From positions 4,526,001-4,590,000 of the forward strand of contig OZ271856.1 in assembly GCA_965601975.1 (NCBI GenBank): 64,000 nucleotides of DNA, given 5' to 3'. Made by a program: the position numbers and the translations under genes. Under the pieces are notes generated by a model. That model ran no database searches. It was not told the DNA's origin and was given only the letters and a program-made list of their open reading frames with translations. Every line of letters starts with the position of its first letter. The stretch's first letter is position 1. Below are positions 53,144 to 61,976 of this stretch, piece by piece. Source of the stretch: JANQIO01 sp965601975. GTDB lineage: Bacteria > Pseudomonadota > Gammaproteobacteria > Pseudomonadales > Halieaceae.

Positions 53144-55930
53144 ATGAAATTTGTCAGTACCAGCGTATACAGAGGCCCCAATGTCTACGCACTGTTCCCC
53201 GTCATCCGTCACACCGTGGATCTCGGTGTACTCGAGGAATGGCCCACGATGCGCCTGGGTGATCGCTTTATCGACGGACTGGTGGAAGCACTGCCGGGTC
53301 TCGCAGAGCACGGCTGCTCCTACAGTGAATCCGGCGGCCTGTTGCGGCGCATGCGCGAGGACGAGGGCACCTGGCTGGGCCACCTGCTGGAGCACGTGGT
53401 GCTGGAGCTGCAGGGCGTGGCAGGCTCTGACGTGAGCTTCGGCAAGACCCGCTCTACTGATGAGCCCGGCGTGTACGACATGATCTACGAGTACGAGAAC
53501 GAGTTTGCCGGTATCGAGGCGGGCAAGCTTGGCCTCGACCTTGTTCACTCACTGCTGCCCGAGGAACTGCAGCCGGAGGAGACGCCGCGAGACTTCAATT
53601 TCCAGAAGGAGCTGGAGGACTTCATTCGCGCCTGCCAGCGGCGCGCCCTGGGCCCCAGCACGGCGTCCCTGGTCAAGGCCGCACAGGCGCGCGGGCTGCC
53701 GTGGATCCGGCTCAATGAACACAGCCTCATCCAGCTGGGCCACGGCCGCCTGCAGAAACGCCTGCAGGCCACCATCACCAGCGAAACACCGCACATCGCC
53801 GTGGAGCTGGCCTCGGACAAGGAAGAGACCAACCGCATTCTCGGCGACCTGGGCCTGCCCGTGCCACGGCAGGCACTGGTCTATCGGTTGCGCCGCGCCG
53901 AGCAGGCGGCCGAGCGCATCGGCTTCCCCGTGGTGGTCAAACCCCTCAACGCCAATCACGGTCGCGGCGTCACCACCGACATCAAGGACATGAAGCAGGT
54001 CGAGAAGGCCTACGACAAGGCCAAGGAGCACGGCGACGGCATCATCGTCGAGACTTTCCTGGAAGGGCTGGATCACCGGCTGCTGGTGGTCAACGGCGAA
54101 CTGGTCGCAGCGGCCAAGCGGGTGCCGGCCCACGTTGTCGGAAACGGCAGGTCCAGCGTTCGCGAGCTGGTGGATGCGGTCAACGAAGATCCCCGCCGGG
54201 GTATTGGTCACGAGAAGGTGCTCACCCGCATCAGCCTGGACCCGGCCGCGGAGCGCATGCTCGCGCACAAGGGCTACGATGCCGACAGCGTGCCGGCTGA
54301 GGGTGAGGAAGTCTTCCTGCAGCCCACCGCCAACCTGAGCACCGGTGGCACCGCGGTCGACGTCACCGACGTGATTCACCCCGACAACAAGAGCATGGCC
54401 GAACGCGCCATACTCGCCCTGGGCCTGGACGTGGGCGGCGTCGACTTCATTACCACCGATATCACACGTTCCTACCGGGACGTGGGCGGCGGTATCTGCG
54501 AGTGCAATGCGGCGCCCGGGTTCCGCATGCATGTCGCGCCCTCGGAGGGTGAACCCAGGAATGTGGCAGAACCGGTGATCGATATGCTGTTCCCCGAGAG
54601 CAGCCCCAGCCGCATCCCCATCGCCGCCATCACCGGCACCAACGGCAAGACCACTACCTCACGGATGCTGAGCCACATCCTGAAAATGTCCGGCTTTACC
54701 GTTGGCCAGACCAGCACCGACGGGGTCTACATCGACGGCCGCCTGACCGTATCGGGGGACATGACCGGGCCCCGGGCCGCGCAGATGGTGTTGCGCGACC
54801 CCTCCGTGGATGCGGCGGTGATGGAAACCGCCCGCGGCGGACTGCTGCGCAGCGGCCTGGGCTACACCAGCTCCAACGTGTCGGCCTGCCTCAATATTGC
54901 CGCCGATCACCTGGGCATGAAGGGCGTGGAAACCCTGGAAGACCTGGCCGAGGTCAAGCGGGTCGTGGTCGAGGTGGCCAAGGACGCCGCCGTACTCAAC
55001 GCCGACGACCCACACTGCCTGCAGATGGCGGACTACTGCACCGCGGAGAAGCTGTGCTACGTCACACTGAATCGCAGCCACCCCCTGGTTCGCGAGCACG
55101 TCATGGCCGGCGGTACGGCGCTGGTGCTGGAGCAGGGGATGAACGGCAACATGATCACGCTCTACGACGAGAACGGGCACAACATCCCGCTGCTGTGGGC
55201 GCACCTGATCCCGGCGACACTAGAAGGTCGCGCCCTGCACAATGTGCAGAATGCGATGTTCGCCGCCGCCCTGGCTTACCACATGGGTATCAGCCTGGAG
55301 AACATTCGCCACGGCCTGCAGACTTTCGACAGCACGTTCTTCCAGTCACCGGGCCGGCTCAACGTATTCGACGAGCACCCTTTCAAGGTCATCCTCGATT
55401 ACGCGCACAACCCCGCGGCCGTCAAGATGGTCTGCGACGTGGTCGACCGCTTTGACGTCAGCGGCCGCAAGATTGTGGTGCTGACCATGCCCGGCGACCG
55501 TCGCGACGAGGACATCATAGAGGCGGCGGCCATCGCCGCCGGTCATTTCGACTACTACATCTGCCGGCGCGACGACAACCTGCGCGGTCGCAGCGCCCGG
55601 GAAGTGCCGGAGCTGTTGCGCAAGGTGCTGCTGGATAACGGCGTCAGTGAGGACGTCATCGAGATCGTCGAGGACGAGGCCGACGCCAATGACGTGGCGC
55701 TGAAGATGGCCCGTGCAGGGGACCTGCTGCTGGTACTGGCGGACCACGTGGTGCGCTCCTGGAAGCAGATCATCTACTTCAAGCCGGACGAGGAAGTCAT
55801 GGAAACTGCGCCCCCCAGCAAGGTGGTGGAGATTCCCCAGGAGTTCTTCGGAGAATTCGAGTTCGACGAGAACATGGAGCTGATCCGGGACGAGCGCGGC
55901 GTGCGCATCGCGCGCGAAAGCGAAGACTGA
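53144..55930 (+). CDS. cphA: cyanophycin synthetase CphA
   Basis: A 928-residue ATP-dependent ligase making poly(Asp-Arg). The N-terminal domain (about 1-160), ATP-grasp (about 200-470, with PVVVKPLNANHGRGV) and Mur-ligase domain with P-loop GTNGKTTT near 495-503 are in the order of CphA1. Length matches (about 870-930). ATG 53144 follows GGTGGAG; a frame opening at 53117 is not needed. Divergent from the cyanophycinase; 70 bases between the starts. Confidence 0.94.
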   Translation: MKFVSTSVYRGPNVYALFPVIRHTVDLGVLEEWPTMRLGDRFIDGLVEALPGLAEHGCSYSESGGLLRRMREDEGTWLGHLLEHVVLELQGVAGSDVSFGKTRSTDEPGVYDMIYEYENEFAGIEAGKLGLDLVHSLLPEELQPEETPRDFNFQKELEDFIRACQRRALGPSTASLVKAAQARGLPWIRLNEHSLIQLGHGRLQKRLQATITSETPHIAVELASDKEETNRILGDLGLPVPRQALVYRLRRAEQAAERIGFPVVVKPLNANHGRGVTTDIKDMKQVEKAYDKAKEHGDGIIVETFLEGLDHRLLVVNGELVAAAKRVPAHVVGNGRSSVRELVDAVNEDPRRGIGHEKVLTRISLDPAAERMLAHKGYDADSVPAEGEEVFLQPTANLSTGGTAVDVTDVIHPDNKSMAERAILALGLDVGGVDFITTDITRSYRDVGGGICECNAAPGFRMHVAPSEGEPRNVAEPVIDMLFPESSPSRIPIAAITGTNGKTTTSRMLSHILKMSGFTVGQTSTDGVYIDGRLTVSGDMTGPRAAQMVLRDPSVDAAVMETARGGLLRSGLGYTSSNVSACLNIAADHLGMKGVETLEDLAEVKRVVVEVAKDAAVLNADDPHCLQMADYCTAEKLCYVTLNRSHPLVREHVMAGGTALVLEQGMNGNMITLYDENGHNIPLLWAHLIPATLEGRALHNVQNAMFAAALAYHMGISLENIRHGLQTFDSTFFQSPGRLNVFDEHPFKVILDYAHNPAAVKMVCDVVDRFDVSGRKIVVLTMPGDRRDEDIIEAAAIAAGHFDYYICRRDDNLRGRSAREVPELLRKVLLDNGVSEDVIEIVEDEADANDVALKMARAGDLLLVLADHVVRSWKQIIYFKPDEEVMETAPPSKVVEIPQEFFGEFEFDENMELIRDERGVRIARESED

Positions 55931-55937
55931 ACTGACG

Positions 55938-57632
55938 ATGCGCTTACTGGATTCCCGCCGGCTGCCAGGCCCCAACCTGCTCTGGGACAAGCCCGGCGCC
56001 GTGATCGACGTCGAGTTTGGCGACTACCCCCCCAACCTGGTGATCGGTGCCTGGGAGCTACAGGCGCGCCGCCTGATGGATGAGGTCGGCTGGAAGGAGG
56101 AGCAGATTTGCGGCCGGCGCTTTGTCGGTGGAGCGAGCCTCGCCATCTCCGCCCCGGTCGATGCACTCTATGCCGCCACCGAGGTCAACGAGGCTGCCTG
56201 GGATGCGGCCCGCGACCTGGTGGAGGGGAGCCAGCGCCAGATGCTGCAACGGGTGGCGCGCGACCTTCGCGACGAGATACGCGATGAGGAGCGGCCGAGA
56301 CTGCAGCGCCTGCTGTCCGCCGCCCGGGAACACGAGGTACCGGTCGTACTGGACACAGATGAGGTGTCCCTGGGCCTGGGCACCCACAGCCGCTGCTGGT
56401 CCCTGGGCGATGTACCCCATCCGGACGACGTCGACTGGCCGTCGCTGGGACCGATTCCCCTGGCCCTGGTGACAGGCACCAACGGCAAGACCACCACGGT
56501 AAGGCTGATGTCGGCCATCGGCCACGCAGCGGGACTGACCACCGGCATCAGCTCTACCGACTGGCTGTCCATTGACGGCGAGATCCTGGAAAAGGATGAC
56601 TATGCCGGGCCCGAGGGAGCGCGCAGGATCCTGCGCAACCGCCGCTGTGAGCTGGCGGTGCTGGAGACCGCGCGCGGCGGCCTGCTGCGCCGCGGCCTGG
56701 CGGTGGACCGGGCGGACGCTGCCCTGATCACCAATATCGCCTCGGACCATATCGGCGAGTTCGGCGTGCAGAACCTGGAAGAACTGGCGGACGTGAAATG
56801 GGTAGTGACCCACGCACTGGACGAAAAGGGCATCGCGGTGCTCAATGCAGATGACTCGCGCCTGGTGGCCCGGGCCGGCAATTTCGACGGCCCCATCATC
56901 TGGTTCAGCCCCGATCCCCGCAACCCGCTGCTCAAGGCACATGCAGAGGCCGGCGGTACTACCTGCACGCTCAACCGGGGTCGCATCGTACTGTGCACGG
57001 GTGAGTCCATGACACCGGTGGTCCCGGTCAAACGCGTACCCATCTGCTTCGGCGGTGCCGCGAGCCACAATGTGGCCAATGCCCTGGGCGCCACTGCGCT
57101 GGCACATGCACTGGGTATTGCACCGGACGCCATTGCAGAGGGTCTCTGCGCACTGCGCAACGAGGACAACCCGGGGCGCAGCAATCTCTATGACATCGGC
57201 GGTGTCACCGTGCTGCTGGATTTTGCCCACAACCCGCACGGGCTGAAAGCCATGGCAGCTCTGGCGGGTGAACTGCCGGCAAATCGGCGCGCACTGATCA
57301 TCGGCCAGGCGGGTGACCGCAGCGACGATGACATCAGGGACCTGGCCTGGGCGGCCGAGGATCTGCGCTTCGACCGGGTCCTGATCAAGCGCCTGGAGAA
57401 GTACAGCCGCGGCCGCCCCGACGGCGAGGCGGCGGCCATGCTGCGCAAGGAATTCCTGGCCCAGGGTTACCGCGCCGGCCAGCTCAGCAACAGCAAGACA
57501 GAAATCGGGGCGCTGCGCACCGCACTGCGCTGGGCGGAGCCCGGCGACCTGGTGGTCTGCCTGGCCCATGAGGATCGCGACGGGTTGATGGCAGAGCTCG
57601 CGCAGCTGCAGACGGAGACCACAGCATGCTGA
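55938..57632 (+). CDS. Mur-ligase-family paralogue next to cphA, no ATP-grasp
   Basis: A 564-residue protein with a Mur-type P-loop GTNGKTTT near residues 179-186 and a C-terminal Mur-ligase half (AHNPHGLKAMAAL, GDRSDDDI). The N-terminal about 170 residues are unlike CphA. The ATP-grasp domain of CphA is missing. It lies seven bases after cphA, so the two act together. Possible roles: making or joining beta-Asp-Arg units, or chain priming; unproven. Confidence 0.8.
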   Translation: MRLLDSRRLPGPNLLWDKPGAVIDVEFGDYPPNLVIGAWELQARRLMDEVGWKEEQICGRRFVGGASLAISAPVDALYAATEVNEAAWDAARDLVEGSQRQMLQRVARDLRDEIRDEERPRLQRLLSAAREHEVPVVLDTDEVSLGLGTHSRCWSLGDVPHPDDVDWPSLGPIPLALVTGTNGKTTTVRLMSAIGHAAGLTTGISSTDWLSIDGEILEKDDYAGPEGARRILRNRRCELAVLETARGGLLRRGLAVDRADAALITNIASDHIGEFGVQNLEELADVKWVVTHALDEKGIAVLNADDSRLVARAGNFDGPIIWFSPDPRNPLLKAHAEAGGTTCTLNRGRIVLCTGESMTPVVPVKRVPICFGGAASHNVANALGATALAHALGIAPDAIAEGLCALRNEDNPGRSNLYDIGGVTVLLDFAHNPHGLKAMAALAGELPANRRALIIGQAGDRSDDDIRDLAWAAEDLRFDRVLIKRLEKYSRGRPDGEAAAMLRKEFLAQGYRAGQLSNSKTEIGALRTALRWAEPGDLVVCLAHEDRDGLMAELAQLQTETTAC

Positions 57633-58753
57633 CAGTCATCGAGAACGCGCGCGTCTACGCCCCGGAGCCCCTTGGGATGAAGAGCGTCCTGGTCAGCGGC
57701 AGTCGCATCGCCGCCGTCGACGACTGCGTAGACCTGTCCGGCGCCGAGCTGCAGGTGGTGGATGCCGGCGGCAAATGGCTGATCCCCGGCTTTATCGACG
57801 CCCTGACCCACCCCTGCGGAGGCGGCGGTGAAGGCGGCTTCGCCAATCGCACGGAGGAATTGCCCGCAAGTGAGTTTCTTCGCGCCGGGGTGACCTGCCC
57901 GGTAGGCGCCCTGGGCACCGACTCGATCACCCGCAGCCTGGATGTCCTGTATGGCTGTGTCATGGGATTACGCGAACAGGGTCTGTCGGCACTGATGTAC
58001 ACCGGCTCCTACCGCGTGCCCGCTCCCACGCTGACCGGCGATATCGCCCGCGACCTCGTGCTGGTCTCCCCGGTCATCGGTGTCGGCGAGGTGGCGATAT
58101 CCGACCACCGCTCCTCCCAGCCGACCACTGAGGAGCTGCGTCGCCTGGCGTCCGAGAGCCGACTGGGTGGCATCATCAGCGGCAAGACCGGCACGGTACT
58201 GGTGCACGTGGGCGACGGGGAGGGCATGCTGAAACCCCTGCGCGACGCCCTGTCCGGAAGCGACCTGCCCGCAGCCACGTTCTATCCGACCCATATCAAC
58301 CGCAGTAACGAACTGCTGGCCGAGGCGGCGGACTTCGCGGCCGTCGGAGCCTGGGTGGACATCACGGCGTCGACCACACCTGAGCTGGTGGCCGCCGGTG
58401 ATATCCCGGCGCTCGAGGCCCTGGAAAACGTCATCGCCGCCGGCGCGCCGGCCGAGCGCGTGACCCTGTCCTCGGACGCCGGCGGTTCCCTGCCCGTCTT
58501 CGAAAACGGCGAACTGCGCGGACTGACCGCCGCGTCCCCCGCCAGCCTGTTGGAGACCCTGCAGCAGGCCATGCGCGAAGCACCAGAGCTGGTGGAAACC
58601 GTCATCGCCGCCCTCACCGCCAACCCCGCCGCCGCCCTGGGCCTCGCCAGCAAAGGCCGCATCGAACCCAACGCCGACGCCGACCTCCTCCTAATAGACC
58701 CCGACACCGGCAACCTCGAAAAAGTCATGTGCGCCGGCCACTGGCTGATGTAG
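57626..58753 (+). CDS. iadA-like: isoaspartyl dipeptidase-like amidohydrolase
   Basis: A 375-residue amidohydrolase in the beta-aspartyl peptidase group. Motifs ISDHRSSQPT, LVHVGDG, YPTHINR and SSDAGG match IadA. Two departures: the HxH motif reads L60-T-H62 (first His gone), and the carboxylated-Lys position appears as Glu (GVGEVAISDHRS). It would split beta-Asp-Arg from cyanophycinase into Asp and Arg. Overlaps the previous gene by seven bases. Confidence 0.82.
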   Translation: MLTVIENARVYAPEPLGMKSVLVSGSRIAAVDDCVDLSGAELQVVDAGGKWLIPGFIDALTHPCGGGGEGGFANRTEELPASEFLRAGVTCPVGALGTDSITRSLDVLYGCVMGLREQGLSALMYTGSYRVPAPTLTGDIARDLVLVSPVIGVGEVAISDHRSSQPTTEELRRLASESRLGGIISGKTGTVLVHVGDGEGMLKPLRDALSGSDLPAATFYPTHINRSNELLAEAADFAAVGAWVDITASTTPELVAAGDIPALEALENVIAAGAPAERVTLSSDAGGSLPVFENGELRGLTAASPASLLETLQQAMREAPELVETVIAALTANPAAALGLASKGRIEPNADADLLLIDPDTGNLEKVMCAGHWLM

Positions 58754-58817
58754 CACCTAAGAGAGGCACAACGAAAGTGATCTCGCCCCTCGGTACTGGT
58801 GCGAAGCTCAGGTCTTC

Positions 58818-59001
58818 AGCGGGTCTAGAAACAGAAGAGACGCCAACGACGCCCTTTCAAGATAGTTGTCTAGCGCCTCGATAATCATTCAAGGCGCGAT
58901 CTTTAGCGGTCTTAAAAAAGGAAAGGCGCCAGAGGCGCCTTTTCACGATGGTGATGTAGCGCCTCGATAATGCTTAGTGGCGCAGACCTCTAGCGGTCTT
59001 A
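58818..59001. repeat. degenerate 87-bp tandem repeat in the intergenic gap
   Basis: The words AGCGG(G)TCT at 58818, 58905 and 58992 recur at 87-base spacing; TAGCGCCTCGATAAT appears at 58871 and 58957. Each unit carries a hairpin-like inverted repeat. An older partial unit may precede it. The 3' copy abuts the TPR gene stop. Confidence 0.6.
58922..58943. terminator. bidirectional terminator
   Basis: AAAGGCGCC AGA GGCGCCTTT with T runs on both sides, between the convergent amidohydrolase and TPR genes; the hairpin lies in one repeat unit. Confidence 0.7.
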
Positions 59002-60357
59002 TAAAGAGGCAAGGTCCTTCTTGAGCTCTTCCTGCCGATTGATCTCGTTCTCCATGTACTTGATCCACTGCTCGGCGTACTTCCTTGAGCGCTTGTCCTT
59101 GGCAGCGGCATTGAACTCCGTGCGCGCCGACTTGTACTCTCCAAGGTTGAAGTGGGCCATACCCTTCACAAGGTGGCACTGGTCCTTGCGCTTGACCCCG
59201 CCCTTCTGCAGGCCCTTGCGGTTAGCATCAACGGATTTCCTGAACTCCTCCTGGTCCAGGTAGATGCTGCCCAGGCGGCAGTAAAGCTCACCTTCATCGC
59301 TCTTGGCGGCAGCCTGCTCCATGACCGGGATGGACTTTTCGATTTCCTGCGCCTGGCGCCAGGCGCTGCCGAGGATTTCCAGGTTCTTAGAGGTATCCTT
59401 GACCTTTTCCTCCTTGAGCCCCTTATCCAGCACCTTGGCTGCCTTGTAGGGCGCCTCCGCATTCAGGAACAGGTACGCCATGGTGCGCAGCTCGCCATCC
59501 TTGTTCAGGAAATCCTGTACATAGGCCGTGTCCATCGCAGCCAGCTGCCTGGCGTCATCCTTGGCCTCGCCGTACATATGGGACAGCTGTACCCAGGTCG
59601 TGGCCTTGGGGTAGTGAACGATCATTTCTTCCAGGGTGGCGATGGTATTGGGCACATCGTTCTTCTCGAAGTACAGGAAGCGCAGCAGGCTGTACCACTG
59701 CTCCTTGGGCACCTTGCCCTTGTCCTTGTACATGTTGACCGCTGTGAGGGTGTTCTTCAGCGACTGGTCGTAGTCCTTCATCTGGTAATAACCCTGCCCC
59801 AGCAGGATGTAGGCCTGGGCGCTTGGGTTGTCGGTCACAGAGAACCAGTCGTTGAGGGCGTTGATGCCGTTCTGCCACTCTTCCAGCACGAAGTAGAGCT
59901 GGGCGATGGTGTAGCGGGTGTTGATCTCCATCGCCAGCGGGATGTCCGGCTGCTTGGCCACGTTCTCGTAGGCCTTGAGCGCGCCGCGGAAGTTCTCCTG
60001 GGAGTAGTAGACGAAAGCAAACAGGTTGTAGAGGTTCGCCAGCTCATAGGAGTTGAGCGCGCGCTTGCCCTTCTGGGCCTCCATGTCGTTGAGAATTTCC
60101 AGCGCTTCGTTGTACTGCTTGGCCTCGATAAAGGTCTGGGCCTCCGCCAGCTGCTCATAGACCTTGTTGCGAAGCGCCGGCGTACGACGCGTCTCGCGCT
60201 GTTCCTTCTTTTCCTCCTGAGCGAACGCAGTGCCCACGGTGTAGCCCGCGTCGTTCAGGGCCTGGTTCACCGCGACCTGTACCGCCACCAGCGGCAGGGC
60301 CAGCAGGGCGCCCCGCGCCCAGCGAACCGCAATCTTACTGCTATTGGATAGATTCAT
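58999..60357 (-). CDS. exported TPR protein of the TonB operon
   Basis: A 452-residue protein with a hydrophobic N-terminal segment (LLALPLVAVQVAVNQAL) for export and many TPR-like helical pairs (for example QTFIEAKQYNEALEILND, YQMKDYDQSLKNTL). It is the last gene of the leftward energiser operon and likely organises the TonB complex in the periplasm. Confidence 0.85.
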   Translation of the reverse strand: MNLSNSSKIAVRWARGALLALPLVAVQVAVNQALNDAGYTVGTAFAQEEKKEQRETRRTPALRNKVYEQLAEAQTFIEAKQYNEALEILNDMEAQKGKRALNSYELANLYNLFAFVYYSQENFRGALKAYENVAKQPDIPLAMEINTRYTIAQLYFVLEEWQNGINALNDWFSVTDNPSAQAYILLGQGYYQMKDYDQSLKNTLTAVNMYKDKGKVPKEQWYSLLRFLYFEKNDVPNTIATLEEMIVHYPKATTWVQLSHMYGEAKDDARQLAAMDTAYVQDFLNKDGELRTMAYLFLNAEAPYKAAKVLDKGLKEEKVKDTSKNLEILGSAWRQAQEIEKSIPVMEQAAAKSDEGELYCRLGSIYLDQEEFRKSVDANRKGLQKGGVKRKDQCHLVKGMAHFNLGEYKSARTEFNAAAKDKRSRKYAEQWIKYMENEINRQEELKKDLASL

Positions 60358-60408
60358 AGCCTGTCACCAATCCCACTTTGACTGTTTATGGACCAGGTCG
60401 ACCTCGCC

Positions 60409-61026
60409 CTAGTTCCCTTCCAGCTCGTAGGTAAACTTGTTTTGAACGCCCGCCACTTCGATCGGCTCACCGTCGACCACCCGCGGCTTGTACTTGAACT
60501 TCAGGGCCGCTTTCACCGAGGCGCGCTCGAAAATGCCCGCCGGCTGGCAATCCACCGGCTGCGGGTCTCGAATCGAGCCGCTCTTGGTCACCGTGTACTC
60601 CACGATGCAGTAGCCGGTAATACCCCGGGTCTGGGCCCGCCGCGGATAGATCGGAGCCACCTTCACGATAGGCAGGTACTCGCCGTCGGACTTGGCCAGG
60701 CCGCCAGCGCCGCCAATTTCGACCCCGACGTTAGCCGCCGGCGCCATATTGACGGCCTGGATGTCCATGTCCATGTCCAGGTCCGGCGTATCGAGATCCG
60801 GTGGCGGCTCTTCCGGGTCGTCCGGCTTGTCCGGCTTGGCCTCCGCCAGGTTCGTCTCGATTTCCGTCTCGGGCATGATGATATCGGGCAGCTTCCGGGT
60901 CTTCGAATCGTCGATCTTGGGATCGGCGGTCGCGATCAGGTACTGCATGATGAAAAACAGGCCGCCGGCGACGGGCACGGCCAGGGCCGCGCCGATACCA
61001 AGCCTGACAGTTTGATTACGTGCCAT
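60409..61026 (-). CDS. tonB: TonB-family energy transducer
   Basis: A 205-residue protein: one N-terminal membrane span, a Pro/Asp-rich linker (DPEEPPPDLDTPDLDMDMD) and a C-terminal TonB domain (ITGYCIVEYTVTKSGSIRDPQ, ...KFKYKPRVV). It carries proton-motive energy to outer-membrane receptors. It lies between exbD and the TPR gene. Confidence 0.9.
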   Translation of the reverse strand: MARNQTVRLGIGAALAVPVAGGLFFIMQYLIATADPKIDDSKTRKLPDIIMPETEIETNLAEAKPDKPDDPEEPPPDLDTPDLDMDMDIQAVNMAPAANVGVEIGGAGGLAKSDGEYLPIVKVAPIYPRRAQTRGITGYCIVEYTVTKSGSIRDPQPVDCQPAGIFERASVKAALKFKYKPRVVDGEPIEVAGVQNKFTYELEGN

Positions 61027-61031
61027 GATGT

Positions 61032-61436
61032 CTAGTCGTCTTCAGTTGCCAGGGAAACATCCAGTACACCTGCCTCACGGGAGGCGTCCAGCACCTTGAC
61101 CACGGTCTCCGTGGTCGAGGTGTTGTCGGCCTGGATGACCACTGCACCTTTCGGGTTTTCCGCGTGCAGGCGCTCGACATTCGCGCGCACTGCCCGCACG
61201 TCGATGCGGCGGCCGTCCATCCATACCTCGTCGTTACCGGTAATGGCGATCAGGATATTTACATTGTCCTTGGGATCAGACGTCGAAGCTTCCGGTCGGT
61301 TCACTTCGACACCCGCTTCCTTGATGAAGGACGCCGTTACAATGAAGAAGATCAACATGATGAACACCACGTCCAGCATGGGTGTCAGGTCGATCGTGGC
61401 TTCGTCTTCGGCGGCCTTTGGCTTCCTTGAACGCAT
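61032..61436 (-). CDS. exbD: ExbD biopolymer transport protein
   Basis: A 134-residue protein with DLTPMLDVVFIMLIFFIVTASFI as its single membrane helix and a C-terminal periplasmic domain. The Asp in TPMLDVV is the conserved proton-path residue. Gap of five bases to tonB. Confidence 0.92.
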   Translation of the reverse strand: MRSRKPKAAEDEATIDLTPMLDVVFIMLIFFIVTASFIKEAGVEVNRPEASTSDPKDNVNILIAITGNDEVWMDGRRIDVRAVRANVERLHAENPKGAVVIQADNTSTTETVVKVLDASREAGVLDVSLATEDD

Positions 61437-61447
61437 AGTGAGCCTCT

Positions 61448-61975
61448 TTAGTGATCAGTGGTTAAGTTATCTTCGAGAAACTGCGCTTCTCGGGCCGCTG
61501 TACGCGTGACGTAGGTATTGGCGAATACCCCGGAGAGGGCAGCCACCATGCCGGCCATGGTCGGGATCGTCGCCCGCGACACACCACCGGCCATGGACTT
61601 GGCGTCGCCGCCACCTGTCACAGCCATAATATTGAACACCTCGATCATACCCGTCACGGTGCCGAGCAGCCCCAGCAGGGGGCAAAGCGACACCAGTGTC
61701 TTGATGACCGGGAGGAAAGTATTGATCCTGTCCTGCGCCTCGGCGATGAGCTTGCGGCGAATCTGGTGGGCCTCCCAAGATTTGCGCTCGGCGCGACCCT
61801 CCCAGGCAGCGATAGCCTCTCCGGCATCCTTCTTCCAGCCGGAGTAGAAATACCACGCGCGCTCGAAGATCAGCGCCCACATGACGAAGAGCAGAATCGC
61901 AATCAGCCAGAGAACGTTGCCGCCCATATCCATGAAGCGGGCAACGGCCTCGTAGGCATTGTCGAACCAGTACAT
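61448..61975 (-). CDS. exbB: ExbB/TolQ-family proton channel
   Basis: A 175-residue MotA/TolQ/ExbB-type protein with three membrane helices. The core FLPVIKTLVSLCPLLGLLGTVTGMIEVF is the family signature. It works with ExbD and TonB. Eleven bases before exbD. Confidence 0.92.
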   Translation of the reverse strand: MYWFDNAYEAVARFMDMGGNVLWLIAILLFVMWALIFERAWYFYSGWKKDAGEAIAAWEGRAERKSWEAHQIRRKLIAEAQDRINTFLPVIKTLVSLCPLLGLLGTVTGMIEVFNIMAVTGGGDAKSMAGGVSRATIPTMAGMVAALSGVFANTYVTRTAAREAQFLEDNLTTDH

Positions 61976-61976
61976 A

